36,646 bases of DNA from Tannerella sp. (GTDB lineage: Bacteria; Bacteroidota; Bacteroidia; Bacteroidales; Tannerellaceae): assembly GCA_031267935.1 (NCBI GenBank), contig JAIRYD010000021.1, forward strand, positions 1 through 36,646, read 5' to 3'. The translations under genes and the position numbers were made by a program. Shown here piece after piece: positions 8,445 through 17,116 of this stretch; position 1 is the stretch's first letter; the number at the start of each line of letters is the position of its first letter. The notes under the pieces were generated by a model. It was not told the origin of the DNA. It made no database searches and was given only the letters and a program-made list of their open reading frames with translations.

Positions 8445-10595
8445 ATGGCAACATTAGAAAAAATTCGAAACCATGCAGGATTATTGGTAATTGTCGTTGG
8501 TTTGGCGCTGTTCGCGTTCATCATCAACGACGCGTTAAACTCCGGTTCCACTTACTTGAAACAGTCACAGGACGAAGTAGCCAGTGTAGACGGTACGCCG
8601 ATCAAGTATATGGATTACAATTTTCGCATCGAAGAAATGACGGAAGTATTTAAAATTCAGTCACAGACAACATCAGTGACCGACGAGTACAAAGAGCAGA
8701 TCAACCAAAGCGTATACGACATGATGGTACGCGAAATCGTCATGAATAACGCTTTCGGCAACCTGGGAATCCAAGTGACACCCGACGAACTGTTCGACAT
8801 GGTCGAAGGCGAAAACGTATCGCCGATGGTACAACAATTTCCTCTGTTCATCGATCCCTCGACCGGCGCTTTCAGTAAAGCGTATGCACTGGAAATCCTC
8901 AAGTCGTTCGACAATCTGAGCAATTTCGCGCCGAACCAGCGCCCCGAAGTCGAAAGACTTCGCAATTTCTGGCTGTTCTGGGAACGCAACATGAAGACGC
9001 AGCGTCTGCAGGAAAAATACATGAATCTGCTGAGCAAAGCCCTCGTTACCAATCCGCTCGAAGCCAAAGACGCGTATGAAGCTTCCGCCGAAAATTCGGA
9101 TATCGTCTTCGTCACACAACCTTATACAACGATACCCGACTCGCTGATCAATGTCGACAACGACGAAATCCGGAAACTGTACAACGAACGCAAAGAACAG
9201 TATAAACAGAAAGAAAGCCGGATTGTCGACTACATCGCAGTAGAAGTACGTCCCAGCGAAGCGGACTACGAAAATGCGAGAACGGAAATAGAAGAACTCA
9301 AAAACGAACTGGCCTCCACGGATGATATGGAACGATTCGCCGGCACGACGTCGAATGTCGAATATGCAGATGCATTCCAGTCGGCCGCCACGCTGGATGC
9401 CGAAATGAAAGCCTTTGCCGAAATTGCACAGATCGGCGACATCGACGGACCGGTATTCGCCAACGACTCCTATACGCTCATGAAACTTGTCGACAAAACC
9501 GTTGCACCCGATTCCGTACGGGTATATCATATCTTTCTGACGGTGCCTGCTTCGCCAAACGGCGGCGTAGACGATGCGATCACCGCACAGGCAGACAGTT
9601 TGCTGGGCGTATTGAAAAACGGAGGCGATTTTGCGGCGTTGGTTGAACAATATTCGCTTGACGACCAGACAAAAACGAACGGAGGCGAAATAGGATGGCT
9701 TACGGAAATAGGCGCATTGCAGGTCGTCAGAAAAGAACTCAAAGATGCGATCTTTGGCGCTGTACTGAACCAGCCCACCATCCTGAAAACATCGTACGGT
9801 ATTCATATCCTGAAGATAACGGAGAAAACAGCCAATGTGCCCAAATACAAGATTGCACAGGCACGACTCACGGTGACGCCGGGCAACAAGACTTTTAACG
9901 ACACGTATAACCAGTTGAGCCAGTTCGTGGCCAACAACAACTCGTCAGAAAAAATAGCCGCTTCCGCGGCCGAAGCAGGCTTCAACCTGATTTCGGGCGT
10001 CAGAATTACGACCATCGATCGCATACTGGGCGCTGTGCCCAACTCGCGCAGCGCCATCCGCTGGGCTTTCGAAACTACGCGCAAAAACGAAGTCTCGAAC
10101 ATCATTGACTGTAGCAATCAGTTTGTTGTAGTTGTCCGCCGGGACGTTTTGCCCGAAGGATACCAACCCGTCAATACGGTGGCGCCGATATTGCGGTCGG
10201 AGATTGCCGCGAAGAAAAAAGGCGAGCAGCTGGCCCGGTCGCTGAAAGAAAAAAATCTGCAAACCCTTCAGGCTTATGCGGACGCGATGAACTCGCCGAT
10301 TGATACGGTACGCTATATCACGCCGGGAACTACACGCATTACCAAAATAGGACTGGAGCCCGTTCTGAACGCCGAAATTGCCTACTCTCAGCCCAACCAG
10401 TTGTGCGGCCCCATCGTCGGAAACAATGGCGTATATGTCTTCATGGTCATCAACCATACGCAGGAAGGTGGCACTTACAACGAAACAGAGCAAATCCGCT
10501 CCATGGACATGACGAACAGCTACAAAGGCTATCAGGCTTTCCAGCAGTTGGTCGACGAAACAAAAATCACAGACAACCGGATTCGGTTCGACTGA
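8445..10595 (+). CDS. PpiD/SurA-type periplasmic peptidyl-prolyl isomerase
   Basis: 716 residues. The N-terminus is cytoplasmic and is followed by one transmembrane helix (about residues 12-30, LLVIVVGLALFAFIIND). A SurA_N-like chaperone region follows (VASVDGTPIKYMDYNFRIEEM...). A parvulin (PpiC rotamase) domain lies near residues 355-460, with VYHIFLTV, GGDFAALVEQYS, GGEIGWLT and SYGIHILKI. The long C-terminal part resembles a second, degenerate isomerase unit. Proteins of this build are anchored in the inner membrane and help secreted and outer membrane proteins fold. Length is typical of Bacteroidota PpiD-like proteins. It ends the coaX-lptC run and is followed by an intrinsic terminator. 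In Bacteroides I recall a CorC/HlyC-type gene between lptC and this gene; none is present here. Confidence 0.88.
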   Translation: MATLEKIRNHAGLLVIVVGLALFAFIINDALNSGSTYLKQSQDEVASVDGTPIKYMDYNFRIEEMTEVFKIQSQTTSVTDEYKEQINQSVYDMMVREIVMNNAFGNLGIQVTPDELFDMVEGENVSPMVQQFPLFIDPSTGAFSKAYALEILKSFDNLSNFAPNQRPEVERLRNFWLFWERNMKTQRLQEKYMNLLSKALVTNPLEAKDAYEASAENSDIVFVTQPYTTIPDSLINVDNDEIRKLYNERKEQYKQKESRIVDYIAVEVRPSEADYENARTEIEELKNELASTDDMERFAGTTSNVEYADAFQSAATLDAEMKAFAEIAQIGDIDGPVFANDSYTLMKLVDKTVAPDSVRVYHIFLTVPASPNGGVDDAITAQADSLLGVLKNGGDFAALVEQYSLDDQTKTNGGEIGWLTEIGALQVVRKELKDAIFGAVLNQPTILKTSYGIHILKITEKTANVPKYKIAQARLTVTPGNKTFNDTYNQLSQFVANNNSSEKIAASAAEAGFNLISGVRITTIDRILGAVPNSRSAIRWAFETTRKNEVSNIIDCSNQFVVVVRRDVLPEGYQPVNTVAPILRSEIAAKKKGEQLARSLKEKNLQTLQAYADAMNSPIDTVRYITPGTTRITKIGLEPVLNAEIAYSQPNQLCGPIVGNNGVYVFMVINHTQEGGTYNETEQIRSMDMTNSYKGYQAFQQLVDETKITDNRIRFD

Positions 10596-10620
10596 CCGCG
10601 TCAATATTGATTCAAACATA

Positions 10621-10652
10621 AAAAGCTGTTGTGCAATGCGCGACAGCTTTTA
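10621..10652 (+). terminator. Intrinsic terminator after the PpiD-like gene
   Basis: AAAAGCTGT (10621-10629) pairs perfectly with ACAGCTTTT (10643-10651) over a 13-base loop and ends in a short T tract. It begins 25 bases after the stop codon. It covers the first possible ATG of rlmN (10636), which argues for the later rlmN start. Confidence 0.6.
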
Positions 10653-10665
10653 CCATTTAAAGAAA

Positions 10666-11709
10666 ATGGACACTGACAATCATAAAACACGTTTACTGGG
10701 GATGACGCTCGACGAGTTGAAAGACACCGTCGCCGGCGCAGGATTACCTGCATATACAGCGCTTCAGATTGCCGACTGGCTGTATAGGAAAAAAGTAACT
10801 GCCATCGACGAAATGAGCAATCTCTCAAAAGCAGGGCGCGCCGTACTGAAAGCATCGTACGAAGTCGGTGCACAGCCCCCCGCCCGCGAAATGAAATCGA
10901 TCGACGGCACGGTTAAATACCTGTTCCGTACATCGCCGGACCACGCCGTAGAAACCGTTTATATTCCGGATAAAGATCGCTCTACGCTTTGTGTTTCTTC
11001 GCAGGTCGGATGCCGTATGAACTGTCTTTTCTGCATGACGGGCAAGCAGGGTTTCGCCGCCAACCTGACAGCCGGTGAAATCATCAACCAGATACAATCC
11101 GTGCCGATGTCGGAACAGTTGACCAACATCGTGTTTATGGGAATGGGCGAACCGTTCGACAATACGGACGAACTGTTCAAGGCGTTGAAAATCATGACGT
11201 CCGGATATGGATATGGCTGGAGCCCGAAACGGATTACGGTCTCTACGGTCGGGATCATGAAAGGATTGCGCCGTTTTCTGGAAGAAAGCGCATGCCATCT
11301 GGCAATAAGTCTACATTCGCCATATTCAGATGAAAGACAGCTGCTTATGCCGGCGGAGAAAGCCTTCCCCGCCGCAGAAATAATACGACTGCTGAAGCAA
11401 TACGACTTTTCGCATCAGCGTCGCGTGTCGTTCGAATATATCCTGTTCAAAAACAGGAACGATTCACCGTCGCATGTGGAGGCGCTGGCACGTTTGTTGC
11501 GGGGACTGGACTGTCGCGTCAATCTGATACGCTTTCACTCCATGCCCGGAACGCCGTTCGAAAGCAGTGCGGCGCAACGCATGGAACAGTTTCGTGATGC
11601 GCTGAATATGAAAGGAGTAGTGTGCACGATTCGTGCATCGCGAGGCGAAGATATCCTTGCCGCCTGCGGTATGTTGTCGACGGCAGAAAAAAATACGCGT
11701 GAAAAATAA
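10666..11709 (+). CDS. rlmN: 23S rRNA/tRNA adenine-C2 methyltransferase RlmN
   Basis: 347 residues from the ATG at 10666. RlmN is a radical SAM enzyme that methylates C2 of A2503 in 23S rRNA and of A37 in some tRNAs. The cluster motif CRMNCLFC (C116, C120, C123) is present, as are the GMGEPFDN segment, LAISLHSP and the C-terminal catalytic Cys in DILAACGML (about C334). Length fits the family. An ATG at 10636 is in frame but lies in the loop of the upstream terminator, and MDTDNHKTRLLGMTLDEL gives a normal N-terminus, so the later start is preferred. It appears to be a single-gene unit between the PpiD-like gene and the DUF4837 gene. Confidence 0.95.
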   Translation: MDTDNHKTRLLGMTLDELKDTVAGAGLPAYTALQIADWLYRKKVTAIDEMSNLSKAGRAVLKASYEVGAQPPAREMKSIDGTVKYLFRTSPDHAVETVYIPDKDRSTLCVSSQVGCRMNCLFCMTGKQGFAANLTAGEIINQIQSVPMSEQLTNIVFMGMGEPFDNTDELFKALKIMTSGYGYGWSPKRITVSTVGIMKGLRRFLEESACHLAISLHSPYSDERQLLMPAEKAFPAAEIIRLLKQYDFSHQRRVSFEYILFKNRNDSPSHVEALARLLRGLDCRVNLIRFHSMPGTPFESSAAQRMEQFRDALNMKGVVCTIRASRGEDILAACGMLSTAEKNTREK

Positions 11710-11730
11710 CCATATTTCCGCATAAAGAAG

Positions 11731-11738
11731 TATATTTG
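11731..11738 (+). promoter_or_regulatory. Bacteroidota -7 box before the DUF4837 gene
   Basis: TATATTTG matches TAnnTTTG exactly, 19 bases before the ATG at 11757. A -33 box at the usual distance is not clear. It would drive the DUF4837-pdxA run. Confidence 0.45.
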
Positions 11739-11756
11739 TAACAAAATTTTAATGTT

Positions 11757-12803
11757 ATGAAAACGTCAGTATTATCGTCCGTTGCCGGACTTGTTTTATT
11801 GTTTTTGTTGAATGGGTGCGAATTTTTTTCGGCGACCGGTTCGTCGGGAAAATCTGTAGGAGTAAATGCCACCGGAGTGGCTTATGAAATCGTAGTCGTG
11901 GCGAAACCCGAGGTTTGGGACGATTCGATGGGAGAATTGATTAAGAGCGAGCTGCTTGCGGAAGTGAAAGGATTGCCCCGGTATGAACCCTCCATGAGGG
12001 TGATGCACGTAGCGCCGGTTGATTTCAGCGGTATGCTGACTTATGTCCGTAATATCCTGATTGTAGACATCGACGAAACGCTATATACGAAGATGTCTTT
12101 CAGGACTGAAAACGATCGATGGGCAAACGGGCAGACCGTCGTTCATCTCTCGGCGCCTGTTGCGGATTCGTTGAATGCATACCTGACGCACAACTCCGGA
12201 ATACTGGTCAAATATTATACGCAGGTGGAAATGGATCGGCTTGCCCAATACTATAAAAAAACCTACAGTTCACTGATATACGGAAAACTGAAAGAAAAAT
12301 TTGGCTTTGGCCTGCATGTGCCCGAAGATTTTTCGTCGTACAAGGACACGGCAAACTTCTTTTGGGCGACCGATGATACCCGTTTCGGGCAGACATACAT
12401 CGCCGTATATTCTTTTCCGTATGTCGACAAAAACACCTTTACAGGCGATTATCTGGTTGCCATGCGCGATTCGATGATGCGCAGATACATCCCCGGCTCG
12501 TTCCCCGGTTCCTACATGCGGACAACGGAATACGTGTCTTATACGCCGGTGACGTTGCAGGGCAAGTATTGCGGCATCTTGCGCGGACTGTGGGATACGT
12601 ACGGCGACAAGATGGGCGGACCGTTTGTCAGCTATGCCCGTCTGGACGAGGTGAATAACCGCGTGATTGTCACGGAAGGCTTCGTGTATGCGCCCGAAGC
12701 GGATAAACGCACTTTTATCAGGAGGATAGAAGCGGCATTGCATACACTGGAACTGCCGGACAGTCCGGTCATACAATCAAGCCTCGAAGCCGCAGTAAAA
12801 TAA
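11757..12803 (+). CDS. DUF4837 family lipoprotein
   Basis: 348 residues. The signal peptide ends in a lipobox, LLNGC (Cys about residue 21), so the mature protein is lipid-anchored in the envelope. The body has features I associate with DUF4837 of Bacteroidota: YEIVVVAKPEVWDDSMGELI, a central IYGKLKEKFGF-type segment and FVSYARLDEVNNRVIVTEGFVYAP near the end. I know of no established function. It is followed 23 bases later by pdxA and is probably co-transcribed with it, although a functional tie to vitamin B6 synthesis is not evident. Confidence 0.8.
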   Translation: MKTSVLSSVAGLVLLFLLNGCEFFSATGSSGKSVGVNATGVAYEIVVVAKPEVWDDSMGELIKSELLAEVKGLPRYEPSMRVMHVAPVDFSGMLTYVRNILIVDIDETLYTKMSFRTENDRWANGQTVVHLSAPVADSLNAYLTHNSGILVKYYTQVEMDRLAQYYKKTYSSLIYGKLKEKFGFGLHVPEDFSSYKDTANFFWATDDTRFGQTYIAVYSFPYVDKNTFTGDYLVAMRDSMMRRYIPGSFPGSYMRTTEYVSYTPVTLQGKYCGILRGLWDTYGDKMGGPFVSYARLDEVNNRVIVTEGFVYAPEADKRTFIRRIEAALHTLELPDSPVIQSSLEAAVK

Positions 12804-12826
12804 ATAAGTTGTAAGAAAAGCAATAC

Positions 12827-13933
12827 ATGGAGAAGAAAATTAAGGTCGGGATTACGCATGGAGACATCAACGGCATCGGCTATGAAGTGATTCTGAAAAC
12901 TTTTGCGGATGAACGGATCACCGAATTGTGTACGCCGATTGTCTACGGATCGTTTAAAATAGCGATGTACCATCAGAAATCCCTGAATTTGCCGGCAATC
13001 AGTTTCAAAATAATACGTACGCCCGCGGAGGCATTCGACGGGAAAGTAAACCTTATCAACTGTGTGGACGGGGAAGTGAAGGTCGATTTTGCCAAATCCA
13101 CGTCCGAAGCAGGAAAAGCTTCGTTTCAGGCGCTGGAAAAAGCCGTTTCGGACATGAAAACCGGCATGGTAGACGCGCTGCTGACGGCGCCCATTAACAA
13201 ACACGCGATTTGGAGCGAAGCGTTTCGCTTTCCGGGACATACCGAATATCTGGAGAGTCACTTCGGAAATGGGCACAATAGCGGGGCGCTGATGATTCTC
13301 GTGCACGATGCGTTGCGCGTGGCATTAGTCACGGGGCATATCCCGCTGTCGAACGTGGCATCACGTATTACCAGACAGCTGATTACCGAAAAACTCCATA
13401 TTTTCAATACCTCGCTGAAGCAGGATTTTTGCATCATCGGGCCGCGCATTGCCGTCTTGTCGCTGAACCCGCATGCCGGAGATAACGGGCTGTTGGGCAC
13501 GGAAGAAAGCGAATGTATTGCGCCGGCCATCCTCGATGCCGAAAAGCAGGGCGTGATGGCTTTCGGACCTTACGCTTCGGACGGATTTTTCGGCGCGGAG
13601 ATGTTTCGCAAGTTCGACGGCGTGCTCGCCATGTACCACGACCAGGGCTTGATTCCTTTCAAAACGCTGGCGATGGAAGACGGCGTGAATTATACGGCAG
13701 GACTGTCCGTCGTGCGCACTTCTCCTGCGCACGGGACAGCATACGATATTGCAGGACAGGGATTTGCTTCGGAAGCCTCGTTCCGGCAGGCGCTCTATGC
13801 ACTGCTGGATATTCATCGCAACAGGATAATGCATAAAAAAATGACGGCCAATCCGCTGCAAAAACACTACGTCGACAGGGGCGGCGACAACGTGAAACTC
13901 GACCTTACGAAAGATGATGAATTGAATGATTAA
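12827..13933 (+). CDS. pdxA: 4-hydroxythreonine-4-phosphate dehydrogenase PdxA
   Basis: 368 residues. PdxA oxidises 4-phosphohydroxy-L-threonine in the DXP-dependent pathway to pyridoxal 5'-phosphate. Family marks are VGITHGDINGIGYEVI at the N-terminus, LLTAPINKHAI, FPGHTEYL, ALVTGHIPLS, MYHDQGLIPFKTL, and the late VVRTSPAHGTAYDIAGQG. The metal-binding histidines in the GHT, YHDQG and SPAHGT motifs are all visible. Length is slightly above the E. coli enzyme, as is usual in this phylum. Its end overlaps the next gene by 8 bases if that gene starts at 13926. Confidence 0.95.
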   Translation: MEKKIKVGITHGDINGIGYEVILKTFADERITELCTPIVYGSFKIAMYHQKSLNLPAISFKIIRTPAEAFDGKVNLINCVDGEVKVDFAKSTSEAGKASFQALEKAVSDMKTGMVDALLTAPINKHAIWSEAFRFPGHTEYLESHFGNGHNSGALMILVHDALRVALVTGHIPLSNVASRITRQLITEKLHIFNTSLKQDFCIIGPRIAVLSLNPHAGDNGLLGTEESECIAPAILDAEKQGVMAFGPYASDGFFGAEMFRKFDGVLAMYHDQGLIPFKTLAMEDGVNYTAGLSVVRTSPAHGTAYDIAGQGFASEASFRQALYALLDIHRNRIMHKKMTANPLQKHYVDRGGDNVKLDLTKDDELND

Positions 13934-14444
13934 TAATAATGCAGTCATGTTCAGAGATAAAAAAATTGTATATACATCGGGAACATTCGATATGTTCCAT
14001 TACAATCATTTGCGGATGATTAACTATGCCCGCCAGTTGGCCGACATCCTGATTGTGGGGGTGAGTACCGACGAACTGGTATCGTCCTACAAAACGCCTC
14101 CGATCATTCCGTTCAATGAACGCCTTCAGATCATCGAAGCGCTGAAAACACCTGATATCGTGATCCCTCAGCATACGTTAGATCACACGGAGATTGTGAA
14201 GAAACTGAATATCGACGCGTTTGTGGTGGGTGACGACTGGTACGGAAAATATGACTACCTGAAAGAGATTGATGTGCAGGTGTTTTACTTCCCGTATGGA
14301 ACGGGAGTTTCGTCGTCGTCGCTGAAAAAGACAATATACGATTCCTACGAGAAGAATTTGCAGGAAGAAAGGCAGGCCAAACCGGTCACCGTAAAGGTCG
14401 ATGCGGAATTAAATAATTATTCGTCAGTAAATTCCGGCGAATAG
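13926..14444 (+). CDS. Glycerol-3-phosphate cytidylyltransferase-like nucleotidyltransferase
   Basis: 172 residues; an alternative start at 13947 (MFRDKKIVY) gives 165 and would fit the fold equally well. It belongs to the small cytidylyltransferase superfamily (TagD, GCT, HldE domain type). The N-terminal signature is GTFDMFHYNH (residues 19-28), with HYNH in place of the usual HxGH. The second signature is GVSSSSLKK near residue 131, in the place of RTxGISTT. Enzymes of this family join CTP (or ATP) to an alcohol phosphate or sugar phosphate. It is followed directly by an SDR and a CDP-alcohol phosphotransferase, so I infer that it makes a CDP-activated polar group for the latter. The substrate cannot be read from the sequence. 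Confidence 0.82.
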   Translation: MINNNAVMFRDKKIVYTSGTFDMFHYNHLRMINYARQLADILIVGVSTDELVSSYKTPPIIPFNERLQIIEALKTPDIVIPQHTLDHTEIVKKLNIDAFVVGDDWYGKYDYLKEIDVQVFYFPYGTGVSSSSLKKTIYDSYEKNLQEERQAKPVTVKVDAELNNYSSVNSGE

Positions 14445-14449
14445 AAGAA

Positions 14450-15190
14450 ATGACGGTTCGTATGGATAAACACGCTTTCATCACGGGAGGTACAAAAGGC
14501 ATTGGCAGGGCGGTAGCGGCCCTTCTGGCGCAATCCGGTTATCATCTGCTGCTTACGTACGGAAAAGATGATGCGGCGGCACAGGAGGTGGCGGCATATC
14601 TGCAGGCGCAGTATCATGTGGATGTACACGTGTTGCGGGCGGATATTTCGGAACGAAGCGCGATAGATGATATTATCCGCTACATATCCGCATCTTCATT
14701 GAAGATAGACGCGGCCGTGTTCAATGCGGGACTGACCTGTCGCGAGCCGTTCGAAAGCATGGCGCCGGAGGAATGGGAACGCGTTTTCTTTGCCAATGTG
14801 CATTTCCCCGTATTTTTACTGCAACAGCTTGTAAAATACATGAATATAGACGGAAGCATTGTTTTCACCGGCTCATTGATGGGCATCGAACCGCATGCCA
14901 TGTCGCTTTCGTACGGAGTGACGAAGGCGGCAGTGCATGCACTCACGAAAAACCTGGTTAAATTCCTGACCCCGTATCGAATACGAGTTAATGCCGTAGC
15001 GCCGGGATTTGTCAATACGGACTGGCAAAAAAACAAGCCCGAAGCAATCCGCCGCAGCATCGAAAGCAAGATTGCTGCCGGACGGTTTTGTGACCCCGAC
15101 GAACTGGCAGTCGTGTATAAAATGTTGATTGAAAACAGTTATTTCAATGGCGAAGTGGTAGTGGTAGGCGGCGGTTATTCATATAAATAA
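14450..15190 (+). CDS. Short-chain dehydrogenase/reductase (FabG-like)
   Basis: 246 residues. It has a classical SDR Rossmann fold: the cofactor loop TGGTKGIG near residues 12-19, the NAG motif (VFNAGL), the catalytic YGVTK (Y155, K159) preceded by a serine in VFTGSLMG, and the PGFVNTD segment. The C-terminus ends GEVVVVGGGYSYK, where FabG would have its substrate-side loop. A start at 14462 (MDKHAFITGG) is also plausible. It begins 5 bases after the cytidylyltransferase and ends 7 before the CDP-alcohol phosphotransferase. It could therefore reduce a precursor of the alcohol to be activated, or a lipid intermediate. Generic FabG activity in fatty acid synthesis is the alternative. Confidence 0.85.
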   Translation: MTVRMDKHAFITGGTKGIGRAVAALLAQSGYHLLLTYGKDDAAAQEVAAYLQAQYHVDVHVLRADISERSAIDDIIRYISASSLKIDAAVFNAGLTCREPFESMAPEEWERVFFANVHFPVFLLQQLVKYMNIDGSIVFTGSLMGIEPHAMSLSYGVTKAAVHALTKNLVKFLTPYRIRVNAVAPGFVNTDWQKNKPEAIRRSIESKIAAGRFCDPDELAVVYKMLIENSYFNGEVVVVGGGYSYK

Positions 15191-15197
15191 CGAATGA

Positions 15198-16085
15198 ATG
15201 AATAAAGAGTTTGAAGCATCGTTAAAATCCGTCGAAACGGAAAATGTCGTCGACCTGTATTTTTATCGTCCTATCGGGTTCCAGATAGCTCGTGCACTGC
15301 GCAATACGCATATCACGCCCAATATGATCACGGTGCTGTCCATTTTTGTAGGCGTAGGGACGGGTGTGCTGTTCTATTTCGACAGCCTGATACTCAGTCT
15401 GACAGGCATTCTTCTGCTGGTCTTTGCCAACATTCTGGATTGTGTGGACGGACAGTTGGCACGCCTGACCGGTGTCAAGTCCGAAATCGGACGTATCCTT
15501 GACGGCGTTGCGGGAGACATTTGGTTTCTAACGATCTACGTCTGTCTGGCATTGCGGCTGACAAACACGTATCATACGGCGTGGTTTTTCCTGCCGGCGT
15601 TCATCGCGGGGATGTCGCACCTCCTGCAGGCCAATATTACAGACTATTACAAAACGGTACACCTGTATTTCGTCAGCCAGGAGAAAGGAGGCGAATTTCA
15701 TAATCTCGAACAGGTCAGATGTAAACAGAAAACCGTCAAAAACGGATTGCAGAAGGTTTTTCTTTTTCTGTATGAAGGGTATACAGGCTTGCAGGAGAAT
15801 ATGACGCCTGCCCTGCAAGCGCTGATGAAGAATCTCCGCACGAAATATGGCGACGGCGTGCCTGAAAATATACGGCTGGATTTCAGGCGGAAAAGCTGCA
15901 AGTTGATGAAGTGCTGCATCGACTTCCTGACGTTTAACGGGCGAACTTTCGTGCTGTTTGTCGTAGTCCTGACGGACTATATTTGGATTTATTTTATATA
16001 CGAAGCTGTTATACTTAATATTATATTATTCAATGGAATCCGGATGCACGAACGGATGTGCAGAAAAATAAACGAAAAAATTTGA
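15198..16085 (+). CDS. CDP-alcohol phosphotransferase, membrane
   Basis: 295 residues with about six hydrophobic helices. It carries the CDP-alcohol phosphatidyltransferase signature from D81: DCVDGQLAR, eight residues, G98, three residues, D102. The last Asp of the usual DxxDG..AR..G..D..D motif should be at residue 106, but residue 106 is Gly and the Asp is at 107, which is a one-residue shift. An extended soluble stretch (about 150-225) with many charges follows the third helix. Family members move a phosphoalcohol from a CDP-alcohol to a lipid, or a phosphatidyl group from CDP-diacylglycerol to an alcohol. Immediate neighbours are a cytidylyltransferase with SDR upstream and an acyltransferase downstream. 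This suggests head-group synthesis for a membrane lipid, with the exact product unknown. Confidence 0.85.
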   Translation: MNKEFEASLKSVETENVVDLYFYRPIGFQIARALRNTHITPNMITVLSIFVGVGTGVLFYFDSLILSLTGILLLVFANILDCVDGQLARLTGVKSEIGRILDGVAGDIWFLTIYVCLALRLTNTYHTAWFFLPAFIAGMSHLLQANITDYYKTVHLYFVSQEKGGEFHNLEQVRCKQKTVKNGLQKVFLFLYEGYTGLQENMTPALQALMKNLRTKYGDGVPENIRLDFRRKSCKLMKCCIDFLTFNGRTFVLFVVVLTDYIWIYFIYEAVILNIILFNGIRMHERMCRKINEKI

Positions 16086-16110
16086 CAGACCACACACGAT
16101 TTTTTAGTGA

Positions 16111-16944
16111 ATGAAAAAAACGGTAATTGACATACAGGACCTTCAGGAACATATTCCATTTTTTAAAAGCAGATTGGGTATTTTTCTGGCAAAAAGGATA
16201 TTACGATGGTTATCCATCGACAGAGTGAATCAGATTCATACGAATCACTGCGACCTTCGGGGAGCGGCATATACTTCGGCAATGTTGTCCGACCCGTTGA
16301 TGGACGTAAAATATAAAATCCATCACGAAGAACGGCTGGACACCCTGCCCGAGGGGACGTTTATCACAGTTTCGAACCATCCCATCGGCTCGCTGGACGG
16401 GATTATCCTGATTGATATTTTTGCGTCGCGACGACCTGATTTCAAGGTGATGGTAAACGGCGTGCTGACAAAAATAGGCGCCATGGCAGACAATTTTATT
16501 CCGGTCACACCCAAAACGGACGACCGGAACTCGCCGCACGTGGTCAATGTCAACGGCGTACGCCTGTCACTGGCACGCCTGAAAGACGGCCATCCGATGG
16601 GATTTTTCCCTGCAGGCGCCATGTCGTTTATCGACAGACGGCGGCAAATCCGCGACCTTCCGTGGTCGCACAGCGTGATTCGCCTGATAAAGAAAGCTAA
16701 AGCGCCGGTTTACCCCGTCTATTTCGATTGTCGTAATTCCACGTTTTTTTACCTGCTGGGTAAAATAAGCTGGAAAATACGCACGTTACGCGTGGCTGTC
16801 GAGGCTTTTAACAAACACGGCAAGACACTGGACGTCTACATCGGCGAGCCGATTCCCGCACATGCCCTCCAGCAATTCACAAACGACGAGGAGCTGGGCG
16901 CGTTTCTGTACGGGAAAACTTACGGAGCGAAAAGTGCTGAATGA
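16111..16944 (+). CDS. PlsC-like lipid acyltransferase
   Basis: 277 residues. The acyltransferase motif is SNHPIGSLDG (H90, D96). It has five residues between His and Asp rather than the four of classical PlsC, in the form I associate with the hemolysin/GlsA-type branch found in Bacteroidota. The second block, MGFFPAGAMSFIDRRR (around residues 168-184), takes the place of the FPEGTR motif. There is no signal peptide; the enzyme is probably a peripheral protein of the inner membrane face. It starts 25 bases after the CDP-alcohol phosphotransferase and closes the cassette. A role in acylating the product of its neighbours, or in glycine or ornithine lipid synthesis, is possible. Confidence 0.82.
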   Translation: MKKTVIDIQDLQEHIPFFKSRLGIFLAKRILRWLSIDRVNQIHTNHCDLRGAAYTSAMLSDPLMDVKYKIHHEERLDTLPEGTFITVSNHPIGSLDGIILIDIFASRRPDFKVMVNGVLTKIGAMADNFIPVTPKTDDRNSPHVVNVNGVRLSLARLKDGHPMGFFPAGAMSFIDRRRQIRDLPWSHSVIRLIKKAKAPVYPVYFDCRNSTFFYLLGKISWKIRTLRVAVEAFNKHGKTLDVYIGEPIPAHALQQFTNDEELGAFLYGKTYGAKSAE

Positions 16945-17008
16945 CCGACTCTATGCCTCCCGTCTAAAAAACTTTTAGCGCCTCTGTGCGAAATCAAAAT
17001 TTTTCACG

Positions 17009-17016
17009 TACCTTTG
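17009..17016 (+). promoter_or_regulatory. Bacteroidota -7 box before secA
   Basis: TACCTTTG matches TAnnTTTG exactly and lies 100 bases before the preferred secA start. A -33 TTTG at the right distance is not obvious. The leader would be about 95 nt, with nothing in it that I recognise. Confidence 0.5.
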
Positions 17017-17116
17017 CAGGGACGATTTGTCCGGTTTCGTTTGAAAAACTTGTTCCATAAAACGGTAAACAGTCGGAACAAGGCAGGTCGTGATGATAAC
17101 AAAAGTACTTACAGTT

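Noticed and set aside
10636-10665. Upstream ATG for rlmN
   Set aside because: It lies in the loop of the preceding intrinsic terminator, and the added residues do not resemble RlmN.
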